61,244 nt of DNA, taken from assembly GCA_017634595.1 (NCBI GenBank), contig JAGBNC010000014.1, forward strand, positions 1-61,244, in the 5' to 3' direction. The translations under genes were made by a program, and so were the position numbers. Source of the stretch: Bacteroidales bacterium (GTDB lineage: Bacteria; Bacteroidota; Bacteroidia; Bacteroidales; UBA932). Under the pieces are notes generated by a model. That model was not told the origin of the DNA. It ran no database searches and worked only from the letters and a program-made list of their open reading frames with translations. Positions 49,085-55,281 of the stretch are shown one piece after another (the stretch's first letter is position 1; every line of letters starts with the position of its first letter).

Positions 49085-49532
49085 CTTCCCCTTAGCGGCC
49101 TTTATGAGCATCGGTTTCAGCCACCATTCCGGATTACAAGCAGGCCTTCCGGGCTATACAGATGTTCAAGGATGAGTACTTGCTGGATTATATCAACGTA
49201 GAGCAGCTGGGAGAGCGGGATGAGGACATCGATGAACGGGTCATTGAGAAAGAGATTGTCAACAATGTCAAGAACTTCATCATGACCTTTGGCAAAGGTT
49301 TCACCTTCTCGGGCAGCTGTCGCATTATCTTCACGTCATTGACGACGATGACCGCCTGGAGTGGGAGAATCCGCCGCTGGGCATTATCCTCTGCAAGGAT
49401 GCCGACAAAACCTTCGTTGAATACGTGCTGCAGGATTACAACCGCCCGATGGGGGTTGCTACATACAAGACCAATCAGGCGAAACTGAAGGAACTTCTCC
49501 CAGACGAGGAAGAGATGAAGAAACTCCTTTAG
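49003..49532 (+). pseudogene. Decayed DUF1016/YhcG-type PD-(D/E)XK nuclease gene
   Basis: Three separate pieces of the family can be read. First, LKLMRIFYEEWKGIEANSSVATDEL (49006-49080, ends at a stop). Second, AIQMFKDEYLLDYINVEQLGERDEDIDERVIEKEIVNNVKNFIMTFGKGF in the frame of 49162. Third, after a frame change near 49320, LEWENPPLGIILCKDADKTFVEYVLQDYNRPMGVATYKT with the natural end EEEMKKLL. The middle of the nuclease core, including the metal-binding E-x-K, is deleted. Clearly non-functional. It abuts the ATPase fragment at about 49003. Confidence 0.75.
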
Positions 49533-49570
49533 GCCCTTCTTACTTTACCATCACCAATGTGGACAACGAA

Positions 49571-49603
49571 TGATACTGTGACCGGTATCCGGTAACAGTA
49601 TCA
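49571..49603. repeat. 15-bp inverted repeat with 3-base spacer
   Basis: TGATACTGTGACCGG (49571-49585), TAT, then CCGGTAACAGTATCA (49589-49603): 14 of 15 positions pair. It stands 39 bases after the DUF1016 remnant. No T-run follows. It could be a terminator, a regulator site or a recombination end left from rearrangement. Confidence 0.6.
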
Positions 49604-49684
49604 AGTAGTATGTACCGATGCAGGAAATATGAGAATTTAGTAACTTATTGTAAATAAATACTTTATCTTTTTATTCTTTTCGTC

Positions 49685-49782
49685 TTTGTCCCCCTGCTGT
49701 CCCCGAAAATTTCGGGCGTCCAACTTTTTTGCAGGTATTATAAGGCCCGGGGACAAAAAAGTGCGTGTCCGGGGGACAAAAA
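49685..49782. repeat. Cluster of TGTCCCC / GGGGACA repeats downstream of fic
   Basis: TTTGTCCCC at 49685 and TGTCCCC at 49698 face GGGGACAAA at 49749 and GGGGACAAAAA at 49772; a small palindrome CCCGAAAATTTCGGG lies at 49702-49716. The inverted copies could fold into alternative hairpins past the fic stop codon at 49798. Confidence 0.5.
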
Positions 49783-49797
49783 CCTGATGCAAAGGCA

Positions 49798-50871
49798 TTA
49801 GACGGATGGCGTAATGAGCACCCGCCAGCCACCTTCGTTGTCCCGTGCCTCGATGTAGCCTTTCTCTTTGAGGCTGGAGAGCAATCGCTGCACGGCAGAC
49901 TTATTGATGCCGAGCTGCTCGCGCAGACTGTCGATGGTGACAGATGGCTGGGACTGCATAATGCGAAGGATCTTGGCGTAGTTCGGAGTTCTGAACTCGA
50001 CCCGCTGGCCGTCATACCACCAGACATTTTCGTCGGGCTCCGTCAGGAAGCGGACATCATTGTATATCTCTTCTGCGACCAATGCTGTGAAGTATCGGAG
50101 GAAAGGACGAATCTTGTCAAGCTCCGCGTGAGCACCTATGCTTGGTGCCCGGCCGACTTCCAGGTCTGCCTGATGCAATGCCTCCAGGTACTCCTTCTTT
50201 CCGCGGCTGCGGACAACAATCATAGGGTAGTTGTGCCGGGCGAGGATATAATTGACGATGAGACGTGCAATACGACCATTGCCGTCCTCGAACGGGTGTA
50301 TCCGGATGTAGCGATAGTGGAACAGCGCGGCCAGTTCGACGGGGGAGAGTTTGCCCTTGGTTTCCTCCTCATTGTACCAGTCCACAAGGTCGGCCATCAA
50401 TGCGGCAGTTTCTTCCGGAGCGGCATACTCAAAACGGTCCCCATAGCGGGTGATCACACTGTTGGGCCGGGTCTTGTACCGGCCTGCGTGGATGACATAG
50501 CTGGTCTGCTGTCCTCCGGGCAATTCACGATAGACCGTGTAATCCTCGCGCAGCAACGTCTTGTGCAACTGACGGATGAAATTCTGGGTCAGCGGCATAT
50601 CCTTGATGCCGGCCTGTTCCTGCATCATTTTGAGGCCTACATTGCTGGCTTTCATTTCCTCAAGGTCTTTCATTTCAGCTTCACCTACAACCTTGCCAAA
50701 CAGCAGCAGGAGTTCAGTCTGACCATAGGTCAGCGTGTTGCCTTCAATGTGGTTGCTGTTGAAGTTGAAATCTACGGTGAATTTGCGGCTGAGACGCTCG
50801 CGATCCCTGTCGGAAAGAGGTTGTATGGCATTCCAGGCATCTATCGCCTTTGGTACATTCAGGTACTTCAT
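49798..50871 (-). CDS. Fic family protein with C-terminal winged helix
   Basis: About 357 residues. The Fic core HPFEDGNGRIARLIVNY carries the catalytic His and the nucleotide-binding GNGR. Upstream, FNSNHIEGNTLTY is the inhibitory-helix motif with its Glu that blocks ATP binding (self-inhibited, class II type). The C terminus (300-357) is a winged helix, VTIDSLREQLGINKSAVQRLLSSLKEKGYIEA. Fic enzymes usually attach AMP to protein hydroxyls; this architecture is common in Bacteroidetes. Start at ATG 50871 (MKYLNVPKAID), 19 bases after the expected transcription start; longer frames would begin upstream of the promoter. A palindrome over the -7 box suggests that its own winged helix represses it. 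Confidence 0.92.
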   Translation of the reverse strand: MKYLNVPKAIDAWNAIQPLSDRDRERLSRKFTVDFNFNSNHIEGNTLTYGQTELLLLFGKVVGEAEMKDLEEMKASNVGLKMMQEQAGIKDMPLTQNFIRQLHKTLLREDYTVYRELPGGQQTSYVIHAGRYKTRPNSVITRYGDRFEYAAPEETAALMADLVDWYNEEETKGKLSPVELAALFHYRYIRIHPFEDGNGRIARLIVNYILARHNYPMIVVRSRGKKEYLEALHQADLEVGRAPSIGAHAELDKIRPFLRYFTALVAEEIYNDVRFLTEPDENVWWYDGQRVEFRTPNYAKILRIMQSQPSVTIDSLREQLGINKSAVQRLLSSLKEKGYIEARDNEGGWRVLITPSV

Positions 50872-50892
50872 TGCAGAAATGTTTTCTAATTG

Positions 50893-50929
50893 GTGGTAAA
50901 TATACCACTTTTTTGTCAACATTTGCAAA
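50893..50929 (-). promoter_or_regulatory. fic promoter overlapped by a perfect palindrome
   Basis: Minus strand: TTTG (50929-50926), 21 bases, TATATTTA (50904-50897). The palindrome GTGGTA-AATA-TACCAC at 50893-50908 covers the whole -7 element, a classic repressor-site position. Confidence 0.6.
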
Positions 50930-51104
50930 TGTCCCTGAAAAATAGACCGAAAAAGGTGCGGCCGAGCATTGCTGCAGGACCGCACCGGGTGTTAACAATA
51001 GAAGTCTGGCATCAGACCTCCGGTCGCAAAGGTACGAATAATCTTCGAGAGTATCAGCTGGTACCAGCCGGGATAGATATGGAAGCATGTCACCGAAAAT
51101 GTGT

Positions 51105-51246
51105 AACTTTGTACTGGTCTTCCAGCTCGGATACTGAATACCCGACTGATGCATGGTATCTGTTCACTAAAAAAGGACGCTATGTGGGAGAATATTGCAG
51201 TTCCCGGTACTACGGGCACTCCGTGCGTCCTGTCACCGAAGAGTAG
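51105..51246 (+). pseudogene. C-terminal fragment of a FISUMP-like surface domain
   Basis: The frame ends with TLYWSSSSDTEYPTDAWYLF, TKKGRYVGEY and YYGHSVRPV, which parallels the end of the stalk lipoprotein at 37215 (NYWTGSL ... YYGFSIRPV). No start, signal or earlier part of the domain can be found upstream; the fic promoter is only about 180 bases away. It is a remnant of a deleted paralogue. Confidence 0.65.
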
Positions 51247-51268
51247 CTTTGACTGATTGACTGAGCCA

Positions 51269-52150
51269 CTATGAGGACAGCCGCCGGTATTGTCCGGGCG
51301 GAACGCCGGCCATCCTGGAGAAGAACTTGCCGAAGGAGGGGGCGTCGGCAAAGTCCAGCCGTTCAGCAATCTGCACGATGCTAAGTCCGGTGGACTTGAG
51401 AAGCATCTTCGCTTCGCTCAGAATAAGGTCATTGATGTGGTCTACAACCGTCCGGCCGGACATCTTTCGGACTATGCGGGACAGATAGATAGGCGTAATA
51501 CCCATTGCATCTGCATAGAAGGGTATGTCATGATGTTGTGCGAAATTCGACGGCAGGAGTTTCAGGAAAGTGATATACTGTTCCTCCAGGTGTCTGCTCA
51601 CGGCAACATCCACGCTTGTAACGTCCAGGTAGTTCTTCAGTTCGTAAAGGAAAACGGCGTACAGATGCCTCATGATTCCTTCTTTGGATTTGTTCGCAGA
51701 GGCGCCGTAGTCGCGAATCTGCCCCATAATTCTATGAATGGAGGACGCCGCATCCAATGGGAGGTGCAGTTTGGGTTCACGCAGTTCGACAACCGGTCTG
51801 AAAACCACACCGGACAGGTTTCGCTCAGCGCCAATATCCAAGCTCAGCCGCTCATCGACGAGAAGGCAAATTCCGCGGTAATCCTCTGACGATGCAATGA
51901 TGGAAACCGAGAGACCAGGCAGGTACAAATACAGGTCTCCGGGAACGAGAGTGATCTCAACGCCGTTGTAATGGATGCTGAGCCAGCCTTTCAGGACAAG
52001 GGTGAATGAGTATGCTGAAATGAATCCTTGTGTTTTGTTTGCACGAAAAGTTATGGATGCATCTGTATCATCGCAGATAACATTCCCTTCCCACCCGATA
52101 TAGGGGAGACAGCCATGCATCTTCAGCCATGCATCTTTCAGTGAGTACAT
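51269..52150 (-). CDS. AraC family transcriptional regulator
   Basis: A 293-residue regulator. The N-terminal half is a cupin-like sensing domain (AYSFTLVLKGWLSIHYNGVEITLVPGDLYLYLPG). Residues 190-293 are the AraC double HTH: FYADAMGITPIYLSRIVRKMSGRTVVDHINDLIL and LSIVQIAERLDFADAPSFGKFFSRMAGVPPGQYRR. Many such proteins respond to small molecules or redox state. It diverges from the PNPOx-winged helix-MBL/rubredoxin-ferritin run, separated by 146 bases, and most likely controls it. The start at 52150 gives a natural N terminus. Confidence 0.9.
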   Translation of the reverse strand: MYSLKDAWLKMHGCLPYIGWEGNVICDDTDASITFRANKTQGFISAYSFTLVLKGWLSIHYNGVEITLVPGDLYLYLPGLSVSIIASSEDYRGICLLVDERLSLDIGAERNLSGVVFRPVVELREPKLHLPLDAASSIHRIMGQIRDYGASANKSKEGIMRHLYAVFLYELKNYLDVTSVDVAVSRHLEEQYITFLKLLPSNFAQHHDIPFYADAMGITPIYLSRIVRKMSGRTVVDHINDLILSEAKMLLKSTGLSIVQIAERLDFADAPSFGKFFSRMAGVPPGQYRRLSS

Positions 52151-52296
52151 TTGGTGTCTATCCGGTTAATGTTGGACAAAGTTAGTAATAATTTGATTTG
52201 TGTTGTTTGAGACAAGTATTGTTTTGCCCGGGATAACCAGTTTTCGAGAAATAACCCGTATATTCGCCATATAAAAAATCCAAACATCGATCTCTT

Positions 52297-52695
52297 ATGG
52301 AAGCCATCAACAAAGTATTTGAATTCCTGCAAAATGCGGGAACCTTCTATCTCGCTACTGTCGAAGGAGACCAGCCGCGCGTGCGTCCTTACGGAGCCAT
52401 GATGCTCTTCGAAGGAAGAATCTACATAATGGCCTTTGGCCAGACTAATGCCACGCATCAGCTTGCCTCCAATCCCAAGGCCGAGATCTGCGCCTTCAAG
52501 GGCCAGACTCTCAGGATCGAGTGCAAACTTGTAGAGGACAATCGACCTGAAACCCAGAAAGCCCTCATTGAGAAAATGCCGGTGCTTAAACCCGCCCTTG
52601 GCGAAAATGGCGAGAAAGGCGTGATGTACTATCTGGCCGATGCCAAAGCCACCTTCTTCAAGATGATGGAACCCGTGGAAACCGTTAATTTTTAA
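52297..52695 (+). CDS. Pyridoxamine 5'-phosphate oxidase-family flavin-binding protein
   Basis: A 132-residue split-barrel protein: MEAINKVFEFLQNAGTFYLATVEGDQPRVRPYGAMMLFEGRIYIMAFGQTNATHQLASNPKAEICAFKG shows the PNPOx-like FMN-binding strand order, and it ends FFKMMEPVETVNF. It is too short to be true PdxH. Small members use FMN or F420 for unknown redox reactions, or bind haem. First gene of the operon facing the AraC regulator and followed ten bases later by a tiny winged-helix gene. A redox role fits the rubredoxin and ferritin neighbours. Confidence 0.85.
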   Translation: MEAINKVFEFLQNAGTFYLATVEGDQPRVRPYGAMMLFEGRIYIMAFGQTNATHQLASNPKAEICAFKGQTLRIECKLVEDNRPETQKALIEKMPVLKPALGENGEKGVMYYLADAKATFFKMMEPVETVNF

Positions 52696-52705
52696 TATCA
52701 AGATT

Positions 52706-52879
52706 ATGAAAGAACAAGTACTCAAGGCCATGCGTGAAGCTGGCAAACCCGTATCTGCAGGTGATGTGACTAAAACCCTCGGCGCTGACCGCAAAGAGGT
52801 TGACAAGGCTTTTGCCCTCCTCAAGAAAGAAGGAGCCATCGTGTCTCCAGTGCGCTGCAAATGGGAACCCGCAAAATAA
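52706..52879 (+). CDS. 57-residue winged-helix protein
   Basis: A short frame missed by length filters: ATG 52706 to TAA 52879. It encodes MKEQVLKAMREAGKPVSAGD then VTKTLGADRKEVDKAFALLK and KEGAIVSPVRCKWEP. The pattern, helix, turn, recognition helix and two-strand wing, is that of a minimal winged-helix DNA-binding module. It sits ten bases after the PNPOx gene and six before the MBL/rubredoxin gene, so it is clearly part of the operon. It may act as a small co-regulator alongside AraC or as a protein-protein module. Coding is well supported by spacing and codon use. Confidence 0.75.
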   Translation: MKEQVLKAMREAGKPVSAGDVTKTLGADRKEVDKAFALLKKEGAIVSPVRCKWEPAK

Positions 52880-52885
52880 TCATCC

Positions 52886-53827
52886 ATGATAATCAAGGCA
52901 ATCAAATTCAGAAAGGACGGGTTCTATACGCAGCCGTTTGCCTTCGGTGGCGAAGAAGGTCCGCAGAAGTTCAATCCCGATATCCGCTATCGCGGCAGCC
53001 TGCAGAATTATCTGATTGACACTGGGAAAGATGTCATCCTGGTGGATACGGGACTGCCTTCAGGGACACCGGAGGAAGCTCCTGACGAACACTCAGCCGC
53101 CTATACCGGGAAGGACATCTGCAGCTATATGGAAGCCCTTGCGGCGACCGGCTATAAGCCGGAGCAGGTGACCAAGGTGCTGCTGACGCACCGGCATAGC
53201 GACCATTCCGGCGAACTCCGCTCGTTCCCGGGCGCCAAGATATACGTAAATGCAGAGGAAATGGACGCTGCAGAACTGAAGGGCATCCCCAACCTGGTGC
53301 CGGTGAGTTTCACCGACGGAGCGTACTATAATTTCCCGGAATCACAGAAAATCTGCGACGGAGTTTACCTCATCAAGGCCAAGGGCCACACCAAGGGCAA
53401 CAGCCTCGTCATTGCCGAAAGCGAAGGGCTCTTCTACATGTTCCAGGCCGACATCACCTATGTGGACGAGGCCCTGTATGAGAACAAGCTATCTGTGGTA
53501 TATGACGACCTTCCCGCCGCCCGGCAGACGATGGACCGCGTGAGGGAGTTTGTCCGTAAGCATCCCACCGTTTACATGGGGACGCACACGCCGCAGGGTT
53601 ATGAAAATCTGGAAGAGGGGAGGGTGATGGATCTGGATAATCCTGTTCCTACGGTCCTGGCCGAGGTGGATTTCTCACAGAAGGCAGCCTCCGGAAAGTA
53701 TGTCTGCAGCATCTGCGGATATGTCTATGACCCTGCCGAGCACGACGGCGTCGCCTTCGAGGATCTCCCTGACGACTGGAAATGCCCCCGCTGCAAGCAG
53801 CCCAAAAGCAAGTTCAACAAAGCATAA
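52886..53827 (+). CDS. Metallo-beta-lactamase-fold hydrolase fused to rubredoxin
   Basis: A 313-residue fusion. Residues 1-255 are an MBL-fold domain: [18 protein letters not shown], the metal motif [13 protein letters not shown] (HxHxDH), [12 protein letters not shown], and [13 protein letters not shown] with the bridging Asp; a late His in YMGTHTP completes the site. Residues 265-313 are a complete rubredoxin with two Cys pairs, [12 protein letters not shown] and [13 protein letters not shown], that bind one iron. In flavodiiron proteins an MBL di-iron core and a redox partner reduce oxygen or NO. Here the flavodoxin part is absent, and the neighbouring PNPOx protein could supply flavin. 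Zinc hydrolase activity is the alternative. Confidence 0.9.
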   Translation: MIIKAIKFRKDGFYTQPFAFGGEEGPQKFNPDIRYRGSLQNYLIDTGKDVILVDTGLPSGTPEEAPDEHSAAYTGKDICSYMEALAATGYKPEQVTKVLLTHRHSDHSGELRSFPGAKIYVNAEEMDAAELKGIPNLVPVSFTDGAYYNFPESQKICDGVYLIKAKGHTKGNSLVIAESEGLFYMFQADITYVDEALYENKLSVVYDDLPAARQTMDRVREFVRKHPTVYMGTHTPQGYENLEEGRVMDLDNPVPTVLAEVDFSQKAASGKYVCSICGYVYDPAEHDGVAFEDLPDDWKCPRCKQPKSKFNKA

Positions 53828-53852
53828 ACACAATAAACAACAAATACTTACT

Positions 53853-54314
53853 ATGACAAAAGAAGAAGCATTGAAGAAGTTCGCCTTCTATGGCGCCGCC
53901 TGGTTCGGAAACAGCAAACAACATTTCGCATTCTCTGCCTATGACCGCCTTCAGGGCTGGAACAAGCTGGCAGACAAATGGAAAGAAGAGGCAGAAGAAG
54001 AGTGGGATGAAGCCGAAGAGGTACTCAACCGCCTGGTAGAGCTGGGCTGCAAGCCCGCTGACCTGCAGGAGGCGATGAAGACCATCGAGTTCCCGTTCTA
54101 CGACGATCCCAAGCAGCAGATCGAATCGGATTACGCGCCTGATGCCGTCAAGGACCTGAGCGAGCTGGCAGAAGCCTTTGCCGATGACTATCCCACCCGC
54201 AAGCTGATAGAGAAATGGATAGACGGCGAGGCCGAGCACATGGCCTGGGAAGCCCAGTATCTTTATCAGATCGAGAAACTTGGCTACGAGAATTTCCTCA
54301 TCGCCATGATGTAA
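53853..54314 (+). CDS. Ferritin-like/bacterioferritin-type protein
   Basis: A 153-residue all-helical protein starting at ATG 53853 (MTKEEALKKFAFYGAAWFGN), 25 bases after the rubredoxin fusion. Helices LQGWNKLADKWKEEAEEEWDEAEEVLNRLVELGCKP, VKDLSELAEAFADDYPTRKLIEKWIDGEAEHMAWEAQYLYQIEKLGYENFL resemble a four-helix ferritin, including the final helix typical of bacterioferritin and rubrerythrin. The usual ExxH iron ligands are only partly recognisable (the first reads EEEWDEAEE). It may store iron or quench peroxide with its operon partners. Family assignment is moderate; a profile search is needed. Confidence 0.6.
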   Translation: MTKEEALKKFAFYGAAWFGNSKQHFAFSAYDRLQGWNKLADKWKEEAEEEWDEAEEVLNRLVELGCKPADLQEAMKTIEFPFYDDPKQQIESDYAPDAVKDLSELAEAFADDYPTRKLIEKWIDGEAEHMAWEAQYLYQIEKLGYENFLIAMM

Positions 54315-54340
54315 TAATCTCCAGCGGGAGAGATAACTGA

Positions 54341-54370
54341 AATGGCGGCACCGGTTGAGGTGCCGCCATT
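54341..54370 (+). terminator. Intrinsic terminator of the redox/iron operon
   Basis: Perfect 12-bp stem AATGGCGGCACC (54341-54352) with 54359-54370 and a six-base loop, 26 bases after the ferritin-like stop; TTGCGCTTTTT follows. Confidence 0.85.
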
Positions 54371-54780
54371 TTGCGCTTTTTCGCTGAAGAGCCCGAAGGG
54401 ATGGGTGTCTATATCTTCGGATACCCTGTATCTCCTACGTGTCAATAGAAGTGCTTCCAGAAAACAGGTATTATTTCCCGATGCATTAAATAAGACTAGT
54501 TGATTATCAATTAGTTATAAATCTTTGTTTCATATACGGTTCAAAATTTTCCAAATTTTTCCGAACTCTGGAAATACAATCAAAAACGGCATAAAGGTCC
54601 TCTGGATCATGTCAGAGGCCGATTCTATCGAAATAAAGAATGTTGAGATTTACGGAGAATTACTGTGCGGAGTGGGGATTTAAGCTTAGATCTTCCGTTT
54701 TTCATTAGAAATATGACTTGCGTAGAGGCTTTAACTCGCATTACCAATACTATTTAAGCTCTGTCTTGTCCTTTCAATTA
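54371..54780. other. Low-GC intergenic region
   Basis: About 410 bases with no convincing gene. A 24-codon frame (ATG 54609, MSEADSIEIKNVEIYGELLC) might be a gene remnant. A small hairpin CCTCTG...CAGAGG lies near 54598-54618. The low GC matches the next gene and suggests acquired DNA. Confidence 0.35.
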
Positions 54781-54810
54781 TTGAGGTATCAGGATTTATC
54801 CTTATATTTG
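54781..54810 (+). promoter_or_regulatory. Promoter of the DUF4419-barrel operon
   Basis: TTG at 54781-54783, 19 bases, then a perfect TATATTTG at 54803-54810, 23 bases before the ATG at 54834. Confidence 0.6.
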
Positions 54811-54833
54811 TATTTAATAGAGTGTCGTTTTGC

Positions 54834-55268
54834 ATGTTAGAAGTCACCAAATTAGGGACGAGGTCTAACGGAGGTTGGATAGCTGTTGCGTACAATCTCC
54901 ACGCTCATTATGGGTACGAGGCAATGCTTCGCCTCTTTGACTTATTTATAGCGAAGTATGAGGCTCGTGTCGACAGGATTGCCAAGGCTGAACTCGCCGG
55001 GCAGGCTCATTCTGTCGTTTGGTGGAGGTTGTTGTTTAACAGAACTAGGCCTCTATTAGAAATGAAGTCCTTACAAGGTGAGTGTGGAGAAGTCGCTATC
55101 GGCTGCACTGTCAAAACATTTAATGGTCTTCAGATGTATTTGACACTGACAAATCAAACCAGTGTTGTAACAATTCAAGTACCTGAAGAGAGTTTTTGCG
55201 AACAGGTTCAAGATCATTTGGATTCTGTGGCTCAATTCTTCCAGCAAGCCTTGATTTCAATTATCTAA
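54834..55268 (+). CDS. Hypothetical protein upstream of DUF4419-barrel gene
   Basis: A 144-residue protein from ATG 54834 (MLEVTKLGTRSNGGWIAVAYN); a GTG at 54822 would add four residues. No signal peptide or membrane helix and no family I recognise. The N-terminal part has alternating helices (YEAMLRLFDLFIAKYEARVDRIAKAEL). The C-terminal part is strand-rich (CGEVAIGCTVKTFNGLQMYLTLTNQTSVVTIQVP) with a final helix (CEQVQDHLDSVAQFFQQALI). It is 13 bases upstream of the DUF4419 fusion and shares its promoter. It could be a cytosolic chaperone or regulator for that export product; this is speculation. Confidence 0.6.
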   Translation: MLEVTKLGTRSNGGWIAVAYNLHAHYGYEAMLRLFDLFIAKYEARVDRIAKAELAGQAHSVVWWRLLFNRTRPLLEMKSLQGECGEVAIGCTVKTFNGLQMYLTLTNQTSVVTIQVPEESFCEQVQDHLDSVAQFFQQALISII

Positions 55269-55281
55269 TATCGAACTTCAA

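Noticed and set aside
45701-49800. Prophage or transposon at the accessory block
   Set aside because: No integrase, transposase, terminase or structural genes, and no target duplications or terminal repeats that pair across the block.
49765-50889. 374-codon plus-strand frame over the fic gene
   Set aside because: Antisense to the full Fic domain with its HPFEDGNGR motif and promoter; no family features in its translation.
50955-50986. GGTGCGG...CCGCACC stem upstream of fic
   Set aside because: Only seven pairs with an 18-base loop and no T-run or gene end before it; too weak to call a terminator.
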